Shown piece after piece: positions 42,357-51,926 of a stretch of DNA of 64,000 nucleotides. Each line of letters opens with the position of its first letter. The first letter of the stretch is position 1. The notes under the pieces are model-generated. The model was not told the origin of the DNA. It saw only the letters and a list, made by a program, of their open reading frames with translations, and searched no databases. Position numbers and translations under genes: made by a program. Source of the stretch: Enterobacteriaceae bacterium 4M9 (GTDB taxonomy: Bacteria; Pseudomonadota; Gammaproteobacteria; Enterobacterales; Enterobacteriaceae); the NCBI GenBank assembly GCA_010092695.1, contig JAADJJ010000001.1, forward strand, positions 3,224,001 to 3,288,000, in the 5' to 3' direction.

Positions 42357-42806
42357 ATGCGTACCGTTCTTAATATTCTCAATTTTGTACTGGGTGGCTT
42401 TTTGACCACACTCTCATGGCTGCTGGCAACCCTCGTCAGCATTGTACTGATTTTTACCCTGCCGCTGACCCGCTCCTGCTGGGAAATTACCAAATTGTCT
42501 CTGCTGCCGTTTGGTAACGAGGCCGTGCACGTTGATGTGCTAACCCCCGACAGCAAGAGTAGCGTAATGAACGCAGGCGGCACGCTGCTGAATATTTTTT
42601 GGGTGGTTTTTTTCGGCTGGTGGCTGTGCCTGTTGCACATCACCGCAGGCATTGCGCAATGCCTGAGCATCATCGGCATTCCTGTCGGCATCGCTAATTT
42701 TAAAATTGCTGCCATTGCCCTGTGGCCAGTGGGACGTCGCGTTGTTTCTGTAGAAACGGCGCGCGCTGCACGTGATGCCAACGCACGTCGTCGTTTTGGT
42801 GAATAA
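42357..42806 (+). CDS. yccF: YccF, inner-membrane YccF-domain protein
   Basis: 149 residues from the ATG at 42357 (GGGGAG ribosome site), which matches the E. coli start MRTVLNILNFVLGG. It has hydrophobic N-terminal helices and two YccF-type repeats (LPLTRSCWEITKLSLLPFGNE; IIGIPVGIANFKIAAIALWPVGRRVV). The function is unknown. It lies 10 bases ahead of yccS and is probably co-transcribed with it. Confidence 0.94.
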   Translation: MRTVLNILNFVLGGFLTTLSWLLATLVSIVLIFTLPLTRSCWEITKLSLLPFGNEAVHVDVLTPDSKSSVMNAGGTLLNIFWVVFFGWWLCLLHITAGIAQCLSIIGIPVGIANFKIAAIALWPVGRRVVSVETARAARDANARRRFGE

Positions 42807-42816
42807 AGGAACCCAC

Positions 42817-44937
42817 GTGCCTAAATTGAGTCCTTTGCTGCGCCGTTACACATGGAGCAGCGCCTGGCTTTATAACTTACGCATTTTTATCGCACTGAGC
42901 GGCGCGGCGGCGCTGCCCTGGTGGTTAGACGAAGTAAAGCTCACTATTCCGCTCACGCTCGGCGTGGTTGCTGCGGCGCTGGCCGATCTTGACGACAGGC
43001 TGACCGGCCGCCTGCGCAATCTGGTGATTACGCTGGTGTGTTTTTTCGTTGCCTCAGCCTCAGTAGAGCTGCTGTTTCCCTGGCCGTGGCTGTTTGCGCT
43101 GGGCCTGATGGTCTCAACCAGTGGCTTTATTCTGCTCGGTGGGCTTGGACAGCGTTACGCCACCATTGCGTTTGGCGCGCTGCTGATTGCGATTTATACC
43201 ATGCTGGGTATTACGCTTTTTGAGCAATGGTATGTTCAGCCACTGCTGCTGCTCACCGGGGCGGTGTGGTACAACCTGCTGACCCTGACCGGACATCTGA
43301 TTTTCCCGGTGCGGCCACTTCAGGACAGCCTGGCGCGTTGCTATGAGCAACTGGCCTATTATCTGGAGCTTAAATCGCGTCTGTTTGATCCCGACCTGGA
43401 AGATGAAAGCCAGGCTCCGCTGGTCTCCCTTGCGATGGCAAACGGACAGCTTGTCGACATACTCAATCAAACTAAAGCGACCTTATTAACCCGCCTGCGC
43501 GGTGACCGGGGCCAGCGCGGCACACGCCGGACGCTGCATTATTATTTTGTGGCGCAGGATATTCATGAACGCGCCAGTTCGTCTCACGTTCAGTATCAGA
43601 TCCTGCGCGATAAGTTTCGCCACAGCGATGTGATGTTTCGTTTCCAGCGCCTGCTTTCTATGCAGGGTCTGGCCTGCCAGCAGCTGGCCCGCTCTATTCT
43701 TTTGCGTGAACCCTATCAGCATGACCCGCGTTTTGAGCGTGCGTTTACTCATCTGGATGCCGCCATTGAGCGCCTGCCTTTTGAGCAGCACGACACTGAC
43801 CGTGAAGCGATCCACTTTCTGATTAACAACCTGCGCGCCATTGATGCCCAGCTTGCCACCATTGAATCTGAACAGGCGATGGAAAAGCCGACCTCCGACA
43901 ACCGCCTTTCTGATGATGGACTTCACGGTGTGAGCGATATCTGGCTGCGCCTGCGTAGTAACCTGACACCCGAATCAGCGCTGTTTCGCCACGCGGTTCG
44001 CATGTCGGTGGTGCTGTGTGTGGGTTATGCCTTTATTCAGCTTACCGGCCTACAGCACGGCTACTGGATTTTGCTGACCAGCCTGTTTGTCTGCCAGCCG
44101 AACTACAATGCCACGCGTCGCCGTCTGGCGTTGCGCATCATCGGCACGCTGATTGGCGTTGCTGTTGGCCTGCCGGTGCTGCTGCTGGTGCCATCGGTAG
44201 CAGGTCAGCTGGCGCTCATTGTTATTACCGGTGTGCTATTTTTTGCCTTCCGTAACGTGCAGTACGCACATGCCACTATGTTCATTACGCTGCTGGTGCT
44301 GTTGTGCTTCAACCTGCTCGGCGAAGGCTTTGAAGTGGCGATACCGCGCATTTTCGACACCCTGTTGGGTTGTGCTATTGCCTGGGCCGCCGTCAGCTTT
44401 ATCTGGCCAGACTGGCGCTTTCGCCGCCTGCCACAGGTGGTTTCGCGCGCGTTTAACGCCAACTGCCGTTATCTGGATGCCGTGCTGGAACAATATCATC
44501 AGGGAAGGGATAACCGTCTGGCCTACCGCGTTGCCCGCCGCGACGCCTATGGACGCGATGCCGAACTGGCCTCTGTGGTCTCAAATATGTCGTCAGAACC
44601 CGATGCCACGCCAGAGAAACGTGAAACCGCATTCAGGTTGCTTTGCCTGAATCATACCTTTAATAGTTATATTTCTACGCTGGGTGCACACAGAGACAAA
44701 ATTACCAATCCGCAAACGCTGGCCTTACTGACGGATGCGGTGTCTTACGTTGACGGTGCGCTATATCACCAGGATGTGGATAAGACCCGACTGGCGCAAA
44801 TGCAGGGCGACATCCTGTCGCGCCTGGAAAAATTTGTCCCCGAACCGGGTAGCAAAGAACAACTGGTTGTTCAGCAAATTACGTTGCTGATAGCCCTGCT
44901 GCCTGAGCTATCTCGTCTGCAGCAGCAGATTCATTAA
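42817..44937 (+). CDS. yccS: YccS, FUSC/YccS-family inner-membrane transporter
   Basis: 706 residues from the GTG at 42817 (AAGGA ribosome site 7 bases upstream), which aligns with E. coli SPLLRRYTW; the longer frame from 42772 overlaps yccF and is rejected. Two blocks of membrane helices (about 15-145 and 400-525), separated by a helical cytoplasmic section, are typical of aromatic acid efflux-like (FUSC) proteins. The substrate is unknown. It overlaps tfoX by 4 bases, convergently. Confidence 0.94.
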   Translation: MPKLSPLLRRYTWSSAWLYNLRIFIALSGAAALPWWLDEVKLTIPLTLGVVAAALADLDDRLTGRLRNLVITLVCFFVASASVELLFPWPWLFALGLMVSTSGFILLGGLGQRYATIAFGALLIAIYTMLGITLFEQWYVQPLLLLTGAVWYNLLTLTGHLIFPVRPLQDSLARCYEQLAYYLELKSRLFDPDLEDESQAPLVSLAMANGQLVDILNQTKATLLTRLRGDRGQRGTRRTLHYYFVAQDIHERASSSHVQYQILRDKFRHSDVMFRFQRLLSMQGLACQQLARSILLREPYQHDPRFERAFTHLDAAIERLPFEQHDTDREAIHFLINNLRAIDAQLATIESEQAMEKPTSDNRLSDDGLHGVSDIWLRLRSNLTPESALFRHAVRMSVVLCVGYAFIQLTGLQHGYWILLTSLFVCQPNYNATRRRLALRIIGTLIGVAVGLPVLLLVPSVAGQLALIVITGVLFFAFRNVQYAHATMFITLLVLLCFNLLGEGFEVAIPRIFDTLLGCAIAWAAVSFIWPDWRFRRLPQVVSRAFNANCRYLDAVLEQYHQGRDNRLAYRVARRDAYGRDAELASVVSNMSSEPDATPEKRETAFRLLCLNHTFNSYISTLGAHRDKITNPQTLALLTDAVSYVDGALYHQDVDKTRLAQMQGDILSRLEKFVPEPGSKEQLVVQQITLLIALLPELSRLQQQIH

Positions 44938-45560
44938 CTACCTGAACGTCGCTCTTCTCTGGCAATGTGTTCTGCAGCCCAGGCCAGTAGCTCCCGACGC
45001 ATTTGCTTTGGGAGCGCGGCTTCATGCTGGCCTGAAATCGCACCGGCGAGCGCAAGCAGCAGTCGGGTCCCCGCTCTCCTGTTGACCTTACGCACCTTTA
45101 TCCAGACCCGCTTCGCACCAACGCGGTACAGTGCCTCAACGCTATAAATACCTACCATCAACAGCATATTTTCAATGCCTGTGCTGATATTAGGCAGGTC
45201 TTTGAGCCTGCGTTCACAGGCGCGCTGCGCTTTTTCAACTCTCGCCCCTTCCAGGGCCTGTGATGACAATTCAATAAGCCGCGAAGGGTTCTGCCACAGC
45301 GTCTTATCAACTTTATAGTAATTCAGGCTAACCTGACGCCCGCGTTTAAAATACGTCAGCAGCGGTGAATTTTCCTTTCGGAAATAATCAACGCTCTGCT
45401 CACTGGCCCTTAGATAAAGCTCTCCTTCAGCCACCATCGCAAAGATGGTGTTATCAACCGATAAGCTGTAGCCCCCAAATAATGCCCGGCTACGAATTTC
45501 ACCCAATATGGAGAGATAAGCGCGAGCCTCACTTATCTTCACATAGCTCTCGTCCTTCAT
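44934..45560 (-). CDS. tfoX: TfoX/Sxy, competence co-activator
   Basis: 208 residues (E. coli 209). The N-terminal TfoX domain (RSRALFGGYSLSVDNTIFAMVAEGELYLRA) and the C-terminal TfoX domain (LPNISTGIENMLLMVGIYSVEALYRVGAKRVW) are both present. Sxy works with CRP at CRP-S promoters of DNA-uptake genes. It is located next to sulA as in E. coli and transcribed away from it. Confidence 0.96.
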   Translation of the reverse strand: MKDESYVKISEARAYLSILGEIRSRALFGGYSLSVDNTIFAMVAEGELYLRASEQSVDYFRKENSPLLTYFKRGRQVSLNYYKVDKTLWQNPSRLIELSSQALEGARVEKAQRACERRLKDLPNISTGIENMLLMVGIYSVEALYRVGAKRVWIKVRKVNRRAGTRLLLALAGAISGQHEAALPKQMRRELLAWAAEHIAREERRSGS

Positions 45561-45727
45561 TTTTCAACCTTAAAAATCAAAGAGTAAAAACCGATATTCG
45601 TTAGCCGTTCTGCTTCACCGCAAAATAGGCAACTTATTGCTGAAGGGCAATACGTATTCACCGAGACCAGGATGAAAATGCGAGATGCTTTCAAAAAATT
45701 CTGGTTGATCTTTACCCGATCAGGCAT

Positions 45728-45747
45728 TACTGTATATACATACAGTA
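45728..45747. promoter_or_regulatory. LexA box upstream of sulA
   Basis: TACTGTATATACATACAGTA is a perfect CTG-N10-CAG LexA operator, 21 bases before the sulA start. It places sulA in the SOS regulon. Confidence 0.93.
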
Positions 45748-45768
45748 ACCCACGGGAGTGGAGACACT

Positions 45769-46263
45769 ATGTACCTACCTGCTTATAACACCATTTCTAC
45801 AAATGCGGGCTATACTGCCAGTGCCGTTGGCGCTTGCGCTAAATCAGACAATATTCAGGGTCTGATAAGCGAAGTCAGCTATAACGAAGCAAGTCCTTTG
45901 TTGACCCAGATGCTGCTTCCTTTATTACAGCAGCTCGGTCAGCAGTCGCGCTGGCAGCTATGGCTCACGCCACAAAGCAGGTTAAGCCGCGAGTGGGCTC
46001 GCTCAGCGGGGCTTCCGCTCAATAAAATGATGCAGCTGCCGGTTATGTCAGTAGAGGCAATGGCAAAAGCGTTACGTACCGGGAATTACAGCGTGGTGAT
46101 TGGCTGGCTGACGCAGCCGCTGACGGATGAAGAGCACAATTTGCTCTCAAGATCTGCAGAGGAAGGATGCGCAATTGGGTTAATTATGCGCCCGAATTAC
46201 AGTCAGACTTCAGGCTGCAGACCACGAAACGGCCTAAAAATTCACTCCAATTTGTATCATTAA
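45769..46263 (+). CDS. sulA: SulA, SOS cell-division inhibitor
   Basis: 164 residues (E. coli 169). The FtsZ-binding core is conserved (LLPLLQQLGQQSRWQLWLTPQ; ALRTGNYSVVIGWL), as is the C-terminal degradation tag ending KIHSNLYH that Lon recognises. The N-terminal 35 residues are divergent, as is usual for this protein. A LexA box precedes it. Confidence 0.96.
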   Translation: MYLPAYNTISTNAGYTASAVGACAKSDNIQGLISEVSYNEASPLLTQMLLPLLQQLGQQSRWQLWLTPQSRLSREWARSAGLPLNKMMQLPVMSVEAMAKALRTGNYSVVIGWLTQPLTDEEHNLLSRSAEEGCAIGLIMRPNYSQTSGCRPRNGLKIHSNLYH

Positions 46264-46625
46264 GTAAATTTAGGATTATTCCTGGTATTTTTTTTGACAA
46301 CTCTCCAGGTTACTGACAAAACGGGCAAAAGCGCTGCCCACTGGGCTTTCGCAGCTATTCGCCGGAGCGTGCGCTGTCTATTTTTTAAACTAAAGTGTAA
46401 GGAAGTGTTTATTTCCACCGACTTTTCCTGGGCTTTTGACAGTCTTCACACTTGTAAGTTTCCAACTACGTTGTAGACTTTACGTCGCCGGGGTTGCTCA
46501 TTGAAAAACCGCTATGAGCGGTAAAGTTATAACTGAGCATTAACCCAGGCAAAGGATTTAACCGTGGGCTTTGAAAACACGAATTTAAAGCCCGTGGAAT
46601 TTTTGGATGATAACGAGGCGCAAAA
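46264..46625. promoter_or_regulatory. sulA-ompA intergenic region with the long ompA leader
   Basis: Contains the ompA promoter and the structured 5' untranslated region that gives ompA mRNA its stability. Stem elements are visible, for example ACCGCTATGAGCGGT near 46506-46520 and a longer pairing between CGTGGGCTTT and AAAGCCCGTGG around 46562-46598, then the ribosome site GAGG before the ATG. No gene is present. Confidence 0.7.
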
Positions 46626-47699
46626 ATGAAAAAGACAGCTATCGCGATTGCAGTGGCACTGGCTGGCTTCGCTACCGTAGCGCAGGCCGCTCCGAAAGAT
46701 AATACCTGGTACGCAGGTGCAAAACTGGGCTGGTCTCAGTACCACGACACTGGCTTCTACGGCAATGGCTATGACCGCGGCATTGGCAACGGTTCTACTC
46801 ACGAAAGCCAGCTGGGCGCAGGTGCTTTCGGTGGCTACCAGGTTAACCCGTATGTTGGTTTCGAACTGGGTTACGACTGGCTGGGCCGCATGGAATACAC
46901 TGGTAACACTGAAAACGGTGCTTTCAAAGCACAGGGCATTCAGGCTACCGCTAAACTTAGCTACCCGATCCTTGACGATCTGGACATCTACACCCGTCTG
47001 GGTGGTATGGTATGGCGTGCAGACTCTTCTGCGAAAAACGCACTGGGTGACCGTCTGAAAGACCACGACACCGGCGTTTCTCCGCTGTACGCTGCTGGTT
47101 TAGAGTGGGCTGTAACCAAAGATGTCGCTACCCGTCTGGAATACCAGTGGGTTAACAACATCGGTGATGCACATACCGTTGGTACCCGTCCGGACAACGG
47201 CATGCTGAGCCTGGGTGTTTCTTACCGTTTCGGTCAGGACGCTCCGGCACCGGTAGTTGCTCCGGTACCGGCTCCGGCTCCAGAAGTACAGACCAAGCAC
47301 TTCACTCTGAAGTCTGACGTTCTGTTCAACTTCAACAAAGCTACCCTGAAGCCGGAAGGCCAGCAGGCGCTGGATCAGATGTACACCCAGCTGAGCAACC
47401 TGGATCCGAAAGACGGTTCCGTAGTTGTTCTGGGCTTCACTGACCGCATCGGTTCTGACGCTTACAACCAGAAGCTGTCTGAGAAACGTGCTCAGTCTGT
47501 TGTTGACTACCTGATCTCTAAAGGCATCCCGTCTAACAAGATCTCTGCACGTGGCATGGGCGAATCTAACCCGGTTACCGGCAGCACTTGTGACAACGTT
47601 AAAGCTCGCGCAGCTCTGATCGACTGCCTGGCTCCGGATCGTCGCGTAGAAATCGAAGTTAAAGGCATCAAAGACGTTGTAACTCAGCCGCAGGCTTAA
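46626..47699 (+). CDS. ompA: OmpA, major outer-membrane porin-like protein
   Basis: 357 residues with a signal peptide cut at AQA-AP (residue 21). The N-terminal eight-strand beta-barrel (to about residue 192) ends in SLGVSYRFG. A Pro/Ala hinge (APAPVVAPVPAPAPE) leads to the C-terminal OmpA/MotB peptidoglycan-binding domain with NFNKATLKPEGQQALD and the NxxLSxxRAxxVxxxL pattern (NQKLSEKRAQSVVDYL). Codon use is strongly biased, as expected for a very highly expressed gene. Confidence 0.98.
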   Translation: MKKTAIAIAVALAGFATVAQAAPKDNTWYAGAKLGWSQYHDTGFYGNGYDRGIGNGSTHESQLGAGAFGGYQVNPYVGFELGYDWLGRMEYTGNTENGAFKAQGIQATAKLSYPILDDLDIYTRLGGMVWRADSSAKNALGDRLKDHDTGVSPLYAAGLEWAVTKDVATRLEYQWVNNIGDAHTVGTRPDNGMLSLGVSYRFGQDAPAPVVAPVPAPAPEVQTKHFTLKSDVLFNFNKATLKPEGQQALDQMYTQLSNLDPKDGSVVVLGFTDRIGSDAYNQKLSEKRAQSVVDYLISKGIPSNKISARGMGESNPVTGSTCDNVKARAALIDCLAPDRRVEIEVKGIKDVVTQPQA

Positions 47700-47714
47700 G
47701 TTATCAACTGATGC

Positions 47715-47745
47715 AAAAAACCCCGCTTAGGCGGGGTTTTTTATT
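47715..47745 (+). terminator. ompA terminator
   Basis: CCCCGC / GCGGGG with a TTAG loop, flanked by A6 and T6. Confidence 0.93.
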
Positions 47746-47903
47746 GTCTCTGAATAGGTATGGCTGTGGCAGGTTAGGCCAAATTTATTACTGCTCTCTC
47801 GCAGCTGGCGCAACCCGGTTATAGCTCGGGTTTGCTACTGATAGATTACTGCAAGCAAGGTAGCGTAACGACAATACAGCCCGCCAAGACAACCTGAGTC
47901 GCC

Positions 47904-48356
47904 CTACTTTTTCTTCAGCAATGCCTGCAAGTCTTCTTTAAGCGTAGACATCTGCGAGGCGTATTGCTCTTTGCGCTCTGCATCTTCAATCAGCTGCACA
48001 ATGGTTTCAGACAGCGTGATACCCCGCCGCTGTGCCAGTGCGGCCAGGCGCTGCCACACCAGGTATTCGAGGTCGATTGATTTCTTACGCGTGTGCTGAT
48101 GCTCGGCGTTGAAATGGCGTTTGCGGCGTGCCCGAATCGTCTGCTTCATGCGGTTAACAAGAGCCGGATTCATATGCTTATCTATCCAGCTGTGAACCTG
48201 CACGGGCTTATTTTCCATGCCAAGAAGAATGTCTACCGCCTCCTTTGCCGCACTGGCTTCCAGATAACGGGTAACAGGTTCTCCTTCCCGATGTTTTTTC
48301 ACCAGATATTTCCATTTCCAGCCGCTTTCGAGATTTTCCAGTTGCTGATATTTCAT
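47904..48356 (-). CDS. matP: MatP, Ter macrodomain organiser
   Basis: 150 residues, the E. coli length. N-terminal four-helix part (MKYQQLENLESGWKWKYLVKKH), ribbon-helix-helix (KSIDLEYLVWQRLAALAQRRGITLSETIVQLIED) and C-terminal coiled coil (LKEDLQALLKKK). It binds matS sites in the terminus macrodomain and links it to the divisome. Confidence 0.96.
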   Translation of the reverse strand: MKYQQLENLESGWKWKYLVKKHREGEPVTRYLEASAAKEAVDILLGMENKPVQVHSWIDKHMNPALVNRMKQTIRARRKRHFNAEHQHTRKKSIDLEYLVWQRLAALAQRRGITLSETIVQLIEDAERKEQYASQMSTLKEDLQALLKKK

Positions 48357-48494
48357 GCTGATCTCAGGGTGACCGTGTAACTCTTTCAGGATAACAGTTT
48401 TTCAGCGCTTTGCTGAGGGGAAATCACTGTGTGACGGCTAGCCTAAAATGAGGCGCAGCAGGCGCTTATCCGTGTGAAGCTCACGCGTATCCTG

Positions 48495-48500
48495 TATAAT
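48495..48500 (+). promoter_or_regulatory. -10 box of the ycbZ promoter
   Basis: Perfect TATAAT 35 bases upstream of the TTG start; the -35 region is weak. Transcription would start near 48507, which excludes the longer reading frame from 48502. Confidence 0.6.
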
Positions 48501-48534
48501 CGTGCCTTTAGCCTTCAACCAAACGCAGAAGACT

Positions 48535-50286
48535 TTGACAATAAATCGACTCCCCTGGCAAGCCCTGGTGCCTGAAACGCAAATGCTTCAGACGCTGGTC
48601 ACGCAGCCCACGTCATCCGATACGGATCTTTTCCAGCGCCTCCAGGCCCGGCTCTGCTACGGCCTGGCGCAGCTTTTAACGCCTTTTAGCCCGTCTGATT
48701 TCATGCTGGTAAAAAGTCCGGCGACACCTGGCTATCTGTCACTGCTTGGCGAAACGGTCAAAGAAATGCTGCCGCCCGCAACCGCACTGCACGGTGGTCG
48801 GTATCTGACTGAAAACGGCCGCGTGACGCTGCAACCCGCAACCTCTGCACAGGATAACTTCGCCGCGCAGGGTGAAACCGTTGTTGCTGACTGGGTTGAG
48901 CATGAGCAGTTGTTTGGTAGCGTTCGCCGCTACGGTGATGAGATTGAGCTACAGCCCGGTTTGCTGCACCGTGCTAACGGTGGCGTGCTGGTGCTGTCAC
49001 TGCGCAGTGTACTGCTGCAACCGCTGCTGTGGCTGCGTTTGCGCCAGATGGTTACGCAAAAGCGCTTTGACTGGCTCCCGGCAGATGAAGCGCACCCGCT
49101 TCCTGTCAGCGTCCCCTCGTTGCCGCTGGAGGTTAAAGTCGTGCTGTGCGGCGACCGTGACGCCCTGGCCGACTTTCAGGAAACCGAGCCGGAACTGGCT
49201 GAGTTCGCGATTTACAGCGAATACGAAGAAAACCTGCAGGTTGACGAACCAGAGCAGCTTGTAGCGTGGTGTAACTGGGTGCAAAACGTTGCCCAATCGC
49301 ACAGTCTTCCCAGCCCCGAAGCCGATGCCTGGACACCAATGGTGCGTGAAGCAGTACGCTACACAGGCGACAAAGAAACGCTACCGCTGTGTCCGGACTG
49401 GCTTATGCGCCAGCTTCGCGAAGTCGCCGCGCTGTGCGAAGACACATTTAGCGCTGCGCAGTTTTCAGAGATGCTGGAACAGCGTGCGTGGCGTGAAGGC
49501 TTCCTCGCCGAACGTATGCAGGATGAAATTCTGCTCGATCAAATTCTGATTGAGACCGAAGGCGAACAGGAAGGCCAGGTTAACGCCCTGTCGGTTATTG
49601 AATTCCCGGGTCATCCACGAGCCTTTGGCGAGCCGTCACGCATTAGCTGTGTAGTGCACTTCGGTGATGGCGAGTTTATGGATATTGAGCGCAAGGCTGA
49701 ACTTGGCGGCAATATTCACGCCAAGGGCATGATGATCATGCAGGCCTTCCTGATGTCAGAGCTGGAACTTGACCAGCAATTGCCGTTCTCTGCCTCACTG
49801 ACTTTTGAGCAGTCTTACAGCGAGGTCGATGGCGACAGCGCCTCAGCCGCTGAACTGTGCGCACTGATAAGCGCCCTGTCTGGCGCACCTATTAATCAAA
49901 GCATTGCGATAACCGGCTCAGTCGATCAGTTCGGGCGTATCCAGCCCATTGGCGGCCTCAATGAAAAAGTAGAGGGTTTCTTTCGCATCTGCGAGCAACG
50001 TGAACTCACCGGCAAACAGGGCGTTATTATCCCTGCGGCTAACGTGCGTCACTTGTCTTTACATCAGGACGTGCTGGATGCGGTTGAACAAGGTAGTTTC
50101 AACATCTGGTCGGTGGAGCATGCGATTGAAGCAATTACGCTGCTTACTGCCCAGCCCTGGGACGGCGCGGGTGAGAATACGCTTTTGCAGATTATTCAGG
50201 AGCGCATCGCCCAGGCCAATCATCAGGAGTCTCGCCACCGTTATCCGTGGCCATTACGCTGGCTCAACTGGTTCAACCACAACTGA
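48535..50286 (+). CDS. ycbZ: YcbZ/LonH, Lon-like protease without ATPase activity
   Basis: 583 residues from the TTG at 48535, which reads MTINRLPWQALVP and aligns with the E. coli start. The C-terminal Lon protease domain carries the catalytic Ser in EVDGDSASAAELCAL and the Lys in VGGLNEKVEGFF-like sequence (PIGGLNEKVEG). The N-terminal region is an inactive AAA-like part without a full Walker A. In E. coli it affects ribosome biogenesis. It lies just ahead of fabA. Confidence 0.93.
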   Translation: MTINRLPWQALVPETQMLQTLVTQPTSSDTDLFQRLQARLCYGLAQLLTPFSPSDFMLVKSPATPGYLSLLGETVKEMLPPATALHGGRYLTENGRVTLQPATSAQDNFAAQGETVVADWVEHEQLFGSVRRYGDEIELQPGLLHRANGGVLVLSLRSVLLQPLLWLRLRQMVTQKRFDWLPADEAHPLPVSVPSLPLEVKVVLCGDRDALADFQETEPELAEFAIYSEYEENLQVDEPEQLVAWCNWVQNVAQSHSLPSPEADAWTPMVREAVRYTGDKETLPLCPDWLMRQLREVAALCEDTFSAAQFSEMLEQRAWREGFLAERMQDEILLDQILIETEGEQEGQVNALSVIEFPGHPRAFGEPSRISCVVHFGDGEFMDIERKAELGGNIHAKGMMIMQAFLMSELELDQQLPFSASLTFEQSYSEVDGDSASAAELCALISALSGAPINQSIAITGSVDQFGRIQPIGGLNEKVEGFFRICEQRELTGKQGVIIPAANVRHLSLHQDVLDAVEQGSFNIWSVEHAIEAITLLTAQPWDGAGENTLLQIIQERIAQANHQESRHRYPWPLRWLNWFNHN

Positions 50287-50354
50287 TCGGACTTGTTCAG
50301 CGTACACGTGTTAGCTAATCTGCGTCCTTCACTAGAATAAGGCTTACCTCAGAA

Positions 50355-50873
50355 ATGGTTGATAAACGCGAATCCTATACAAAAGAAGACCTTCTTGCCT
50401 CCGGACGTGGCGAATTATTTGGCGCGGAAGGCCCGCAGCTGCCGGCTCCCAACATGCTTATGATGGACCGCGTAGTAAAAATGACTGAAACCGGCGGTAA
50501 CTTCGACAAAGGTTACGTTGAAGCCGAGCTGGATATTAATCCGGACCTCTGGTTTTTTGGCTGCCATTTTATCGGCGATCCGGTTATGCCGGGCTGCCTC
50601 GGGCTTGATGCGATGTGGCAACTGGTGGGTTTCTACCTCGGCTGGCTCGGTGGTGAAGGCAAAGGCCGTGCGCTGGGTGTAGGCGAAGTGAAGTTCACCG
50701 GTCAGGTACTGCCGAGTGCTAAAAAGGTGACTTACCGTATTCACTTTAAGCGCGTTGTGAACCGCCGCCTGATTATGGGCCTGGCCGACGGCGAAGTGCT
50801 GGTCGATGGTCGCGTGATTTATACCGCAGCCGATTTGAAAGTGGGTCTGTTTAAAGACACGTCAGCATTCTGA
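50355..50873 (+). CDS. fabA: FabA, 3-hydroxydecanoyl-ACP dehydratase/isomerase
   Basis: 172 residues, as in E. coli. The active-site His70 is in FGCHFIGDPVMPGCLGLDAMWQL, with Asp84 in GLDAMW. FabA makes the cis-3-decenoyl-ACP that starts unsaturated fatty acid synthesis. It is expected to be regulated by FadR and FabR; I did not locate their operators. Confidence 0.98.
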   Translation: MVDKRESYTKEDLLASGRGELFGAEGPQLPAPNMLMMDRVVKMTETGGNFDKGYVEAELDINPDLWFFGCHFIGDPVMPGCLGLDAMWQLVGFYLGWLGGEGKGRALGVGEVKFTGQVLPSAKKVTYRIHFKRVVNRRLIMGLADGEVLVDGRVIYTAADLKVGLFKDTSAF

Positions 50874-50902
50874 TTGCCCACTTAACGCTTCCCTGAAAGG
50901 CG

Positions 50903-50932
50903 AAACCTCCGCAATGCGGAGGTTTCTTTTTT
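50903..50932 (+). terminator. fabA terminator
   Basis: AAACCTCCGC / GCGGAGGTTT with an AAT loop followed by CTTTTTT. Confidence 0.92.
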
Positions 50933-50944
50933 AAAGAGACACAG

Positions 50945-51112
50945 TCAGGCAATGACTGCCCTGTCCTCCATGGCAGCTCGCCAGCCTCCCAGCCAGTATG
51001 ACCGCTGATTCAGTGCCTGATACGGACACATTTCTTTGGAACGACCGGCAATGCCAGCCTGATAACCACGTTGATGGGCCCGATCCAGACGGTCTCGTTT
51101 TTGTCTCTTCAT
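50945..51112 (-). CDS. rmf: RMF, ribosome modulation factor
   Basis: 55 residues, exactly the E. coli length, found by reading the minus strand from 51112: MKRQKRDRLDRAHQRGYQAG, then GRSKEMCPYQ, ending AMEDRAVIA. RMF is the basic protein that dimerises 70S ribosomes into inactive 100S particles in stationary phase. It lies downstream of the pqiABC terminator and has its own promoter region (51113-51300). Confidence 0.97.
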   Translation of the reverse strand: MKRQKRDRLDRAHQRGYQAGIAGRSKEMCPYQALNQRSYWLGGWRAAMEDRAVIA

Positions 51113-51300
51113 GCCTCGTTTCCCTCATTTTTGATCTGTGGAAAAAGAAAACAGTGACTACAAAACGTGCAGCCACATATAACGAATACCCTGATTAGAC
51201 TGAACCGTCAATGCGCAAATTTCGCGCCAGATTGACACTTTTTAATCATTTCGGTCATTTTTTTGCAAAATGAGTGTCATATTAAGCGATTAGAATAACG

Positions 51301-51340
51301 AAAAAGCCGCGCCCATCGATGTCGATGCACGCGGCTTTTT
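51301..51340 (-). terminator. pqiABC terminator
   Basis: AAAAAGCCGCG / CGCGGCTTTTT with an inner palindrome CATCGA-TG-TCGATG; it lies between pqiC and rmf. Confidence 0.9.
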
Positions 51341-51359
51341 TTTATTTTCTATGCTGATT

Positions 51360-51926
51360 TCAGGGCAACAGCGCAATCTGGCTGCTTAAACCCTGCGATG
51401 CCTGCTGCCAGGCCTGGGCCAGCGTCTGCACCATTGCATCGTAGCCGTCCTGCTGCTGCTTTAGCTCAATCCAGAACGGGCGCTTACTGATTTTCCCCTG
51501 ATAATTAAGTAGCCATTCGCCGCTGACAATCACACGTCCGTCATAGCGACCGTGAAAGCCCGTGACGTTGGCGCTCACCACATTCTGAGTGCTACCCAGC
51601 GGCTGTGAGGAGACCACCCAGCCCGGTAGCTGAGCGCTCAGATTCGCCACCAGCGTATTACGCAACTGCTGATCCAACGGGCTGGCCCACAGGTTACTGG
51701 TGGCTATAACGTACTGTACATCCGTGGTCTGATAGGCAACACCGTTACCGGCAAGGAAATCCGGCACCGTGACCTGGTCAACCCACAACTGGTGCGTACC
51801 GCTCTGAATCTGGTTTTGCACCACCGGCTGTGAAACTACCGGCAGCTGATAGTACGTTTTACCGTCGTCGCTGCTGCTACAGGCGCTCAGCGCAACCGCC
51901 ATTGCGAGTGCTAGCCACTTTTTCAT
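51360..51926 (-). CDS. pqiC: PqiC, outer-membrane lipoprotein of the Pqi system
   Basis: 188 residues. Lipoprotein signal with the lipobox LSAC (Cys16 in VALSACSSSDDG), then the ABC-type transport auxiliary (DUF330) domain. PqiC docks the PqiB needle to the outer membrane. It overlaps pqiB by 4 bases. Confidence 0.95.
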   Translation of the reverse strand: MKKWLALAMAVALSACSSSDDGKTYYQLPVVSQPVVQNQIQSGTHQLWVDQVTVPDFLAGNGVAYQTTDVQYVIATSNLWASPLDQQLRNTLVANLSAQLPGWVVSSQPLGSTQNVVSANVTGFHGRYDGRVIVSGEWLLNYQGKISKRPFWIELKQQQDGYDAMVQTLAQAWQQASQGLSSQIALLP

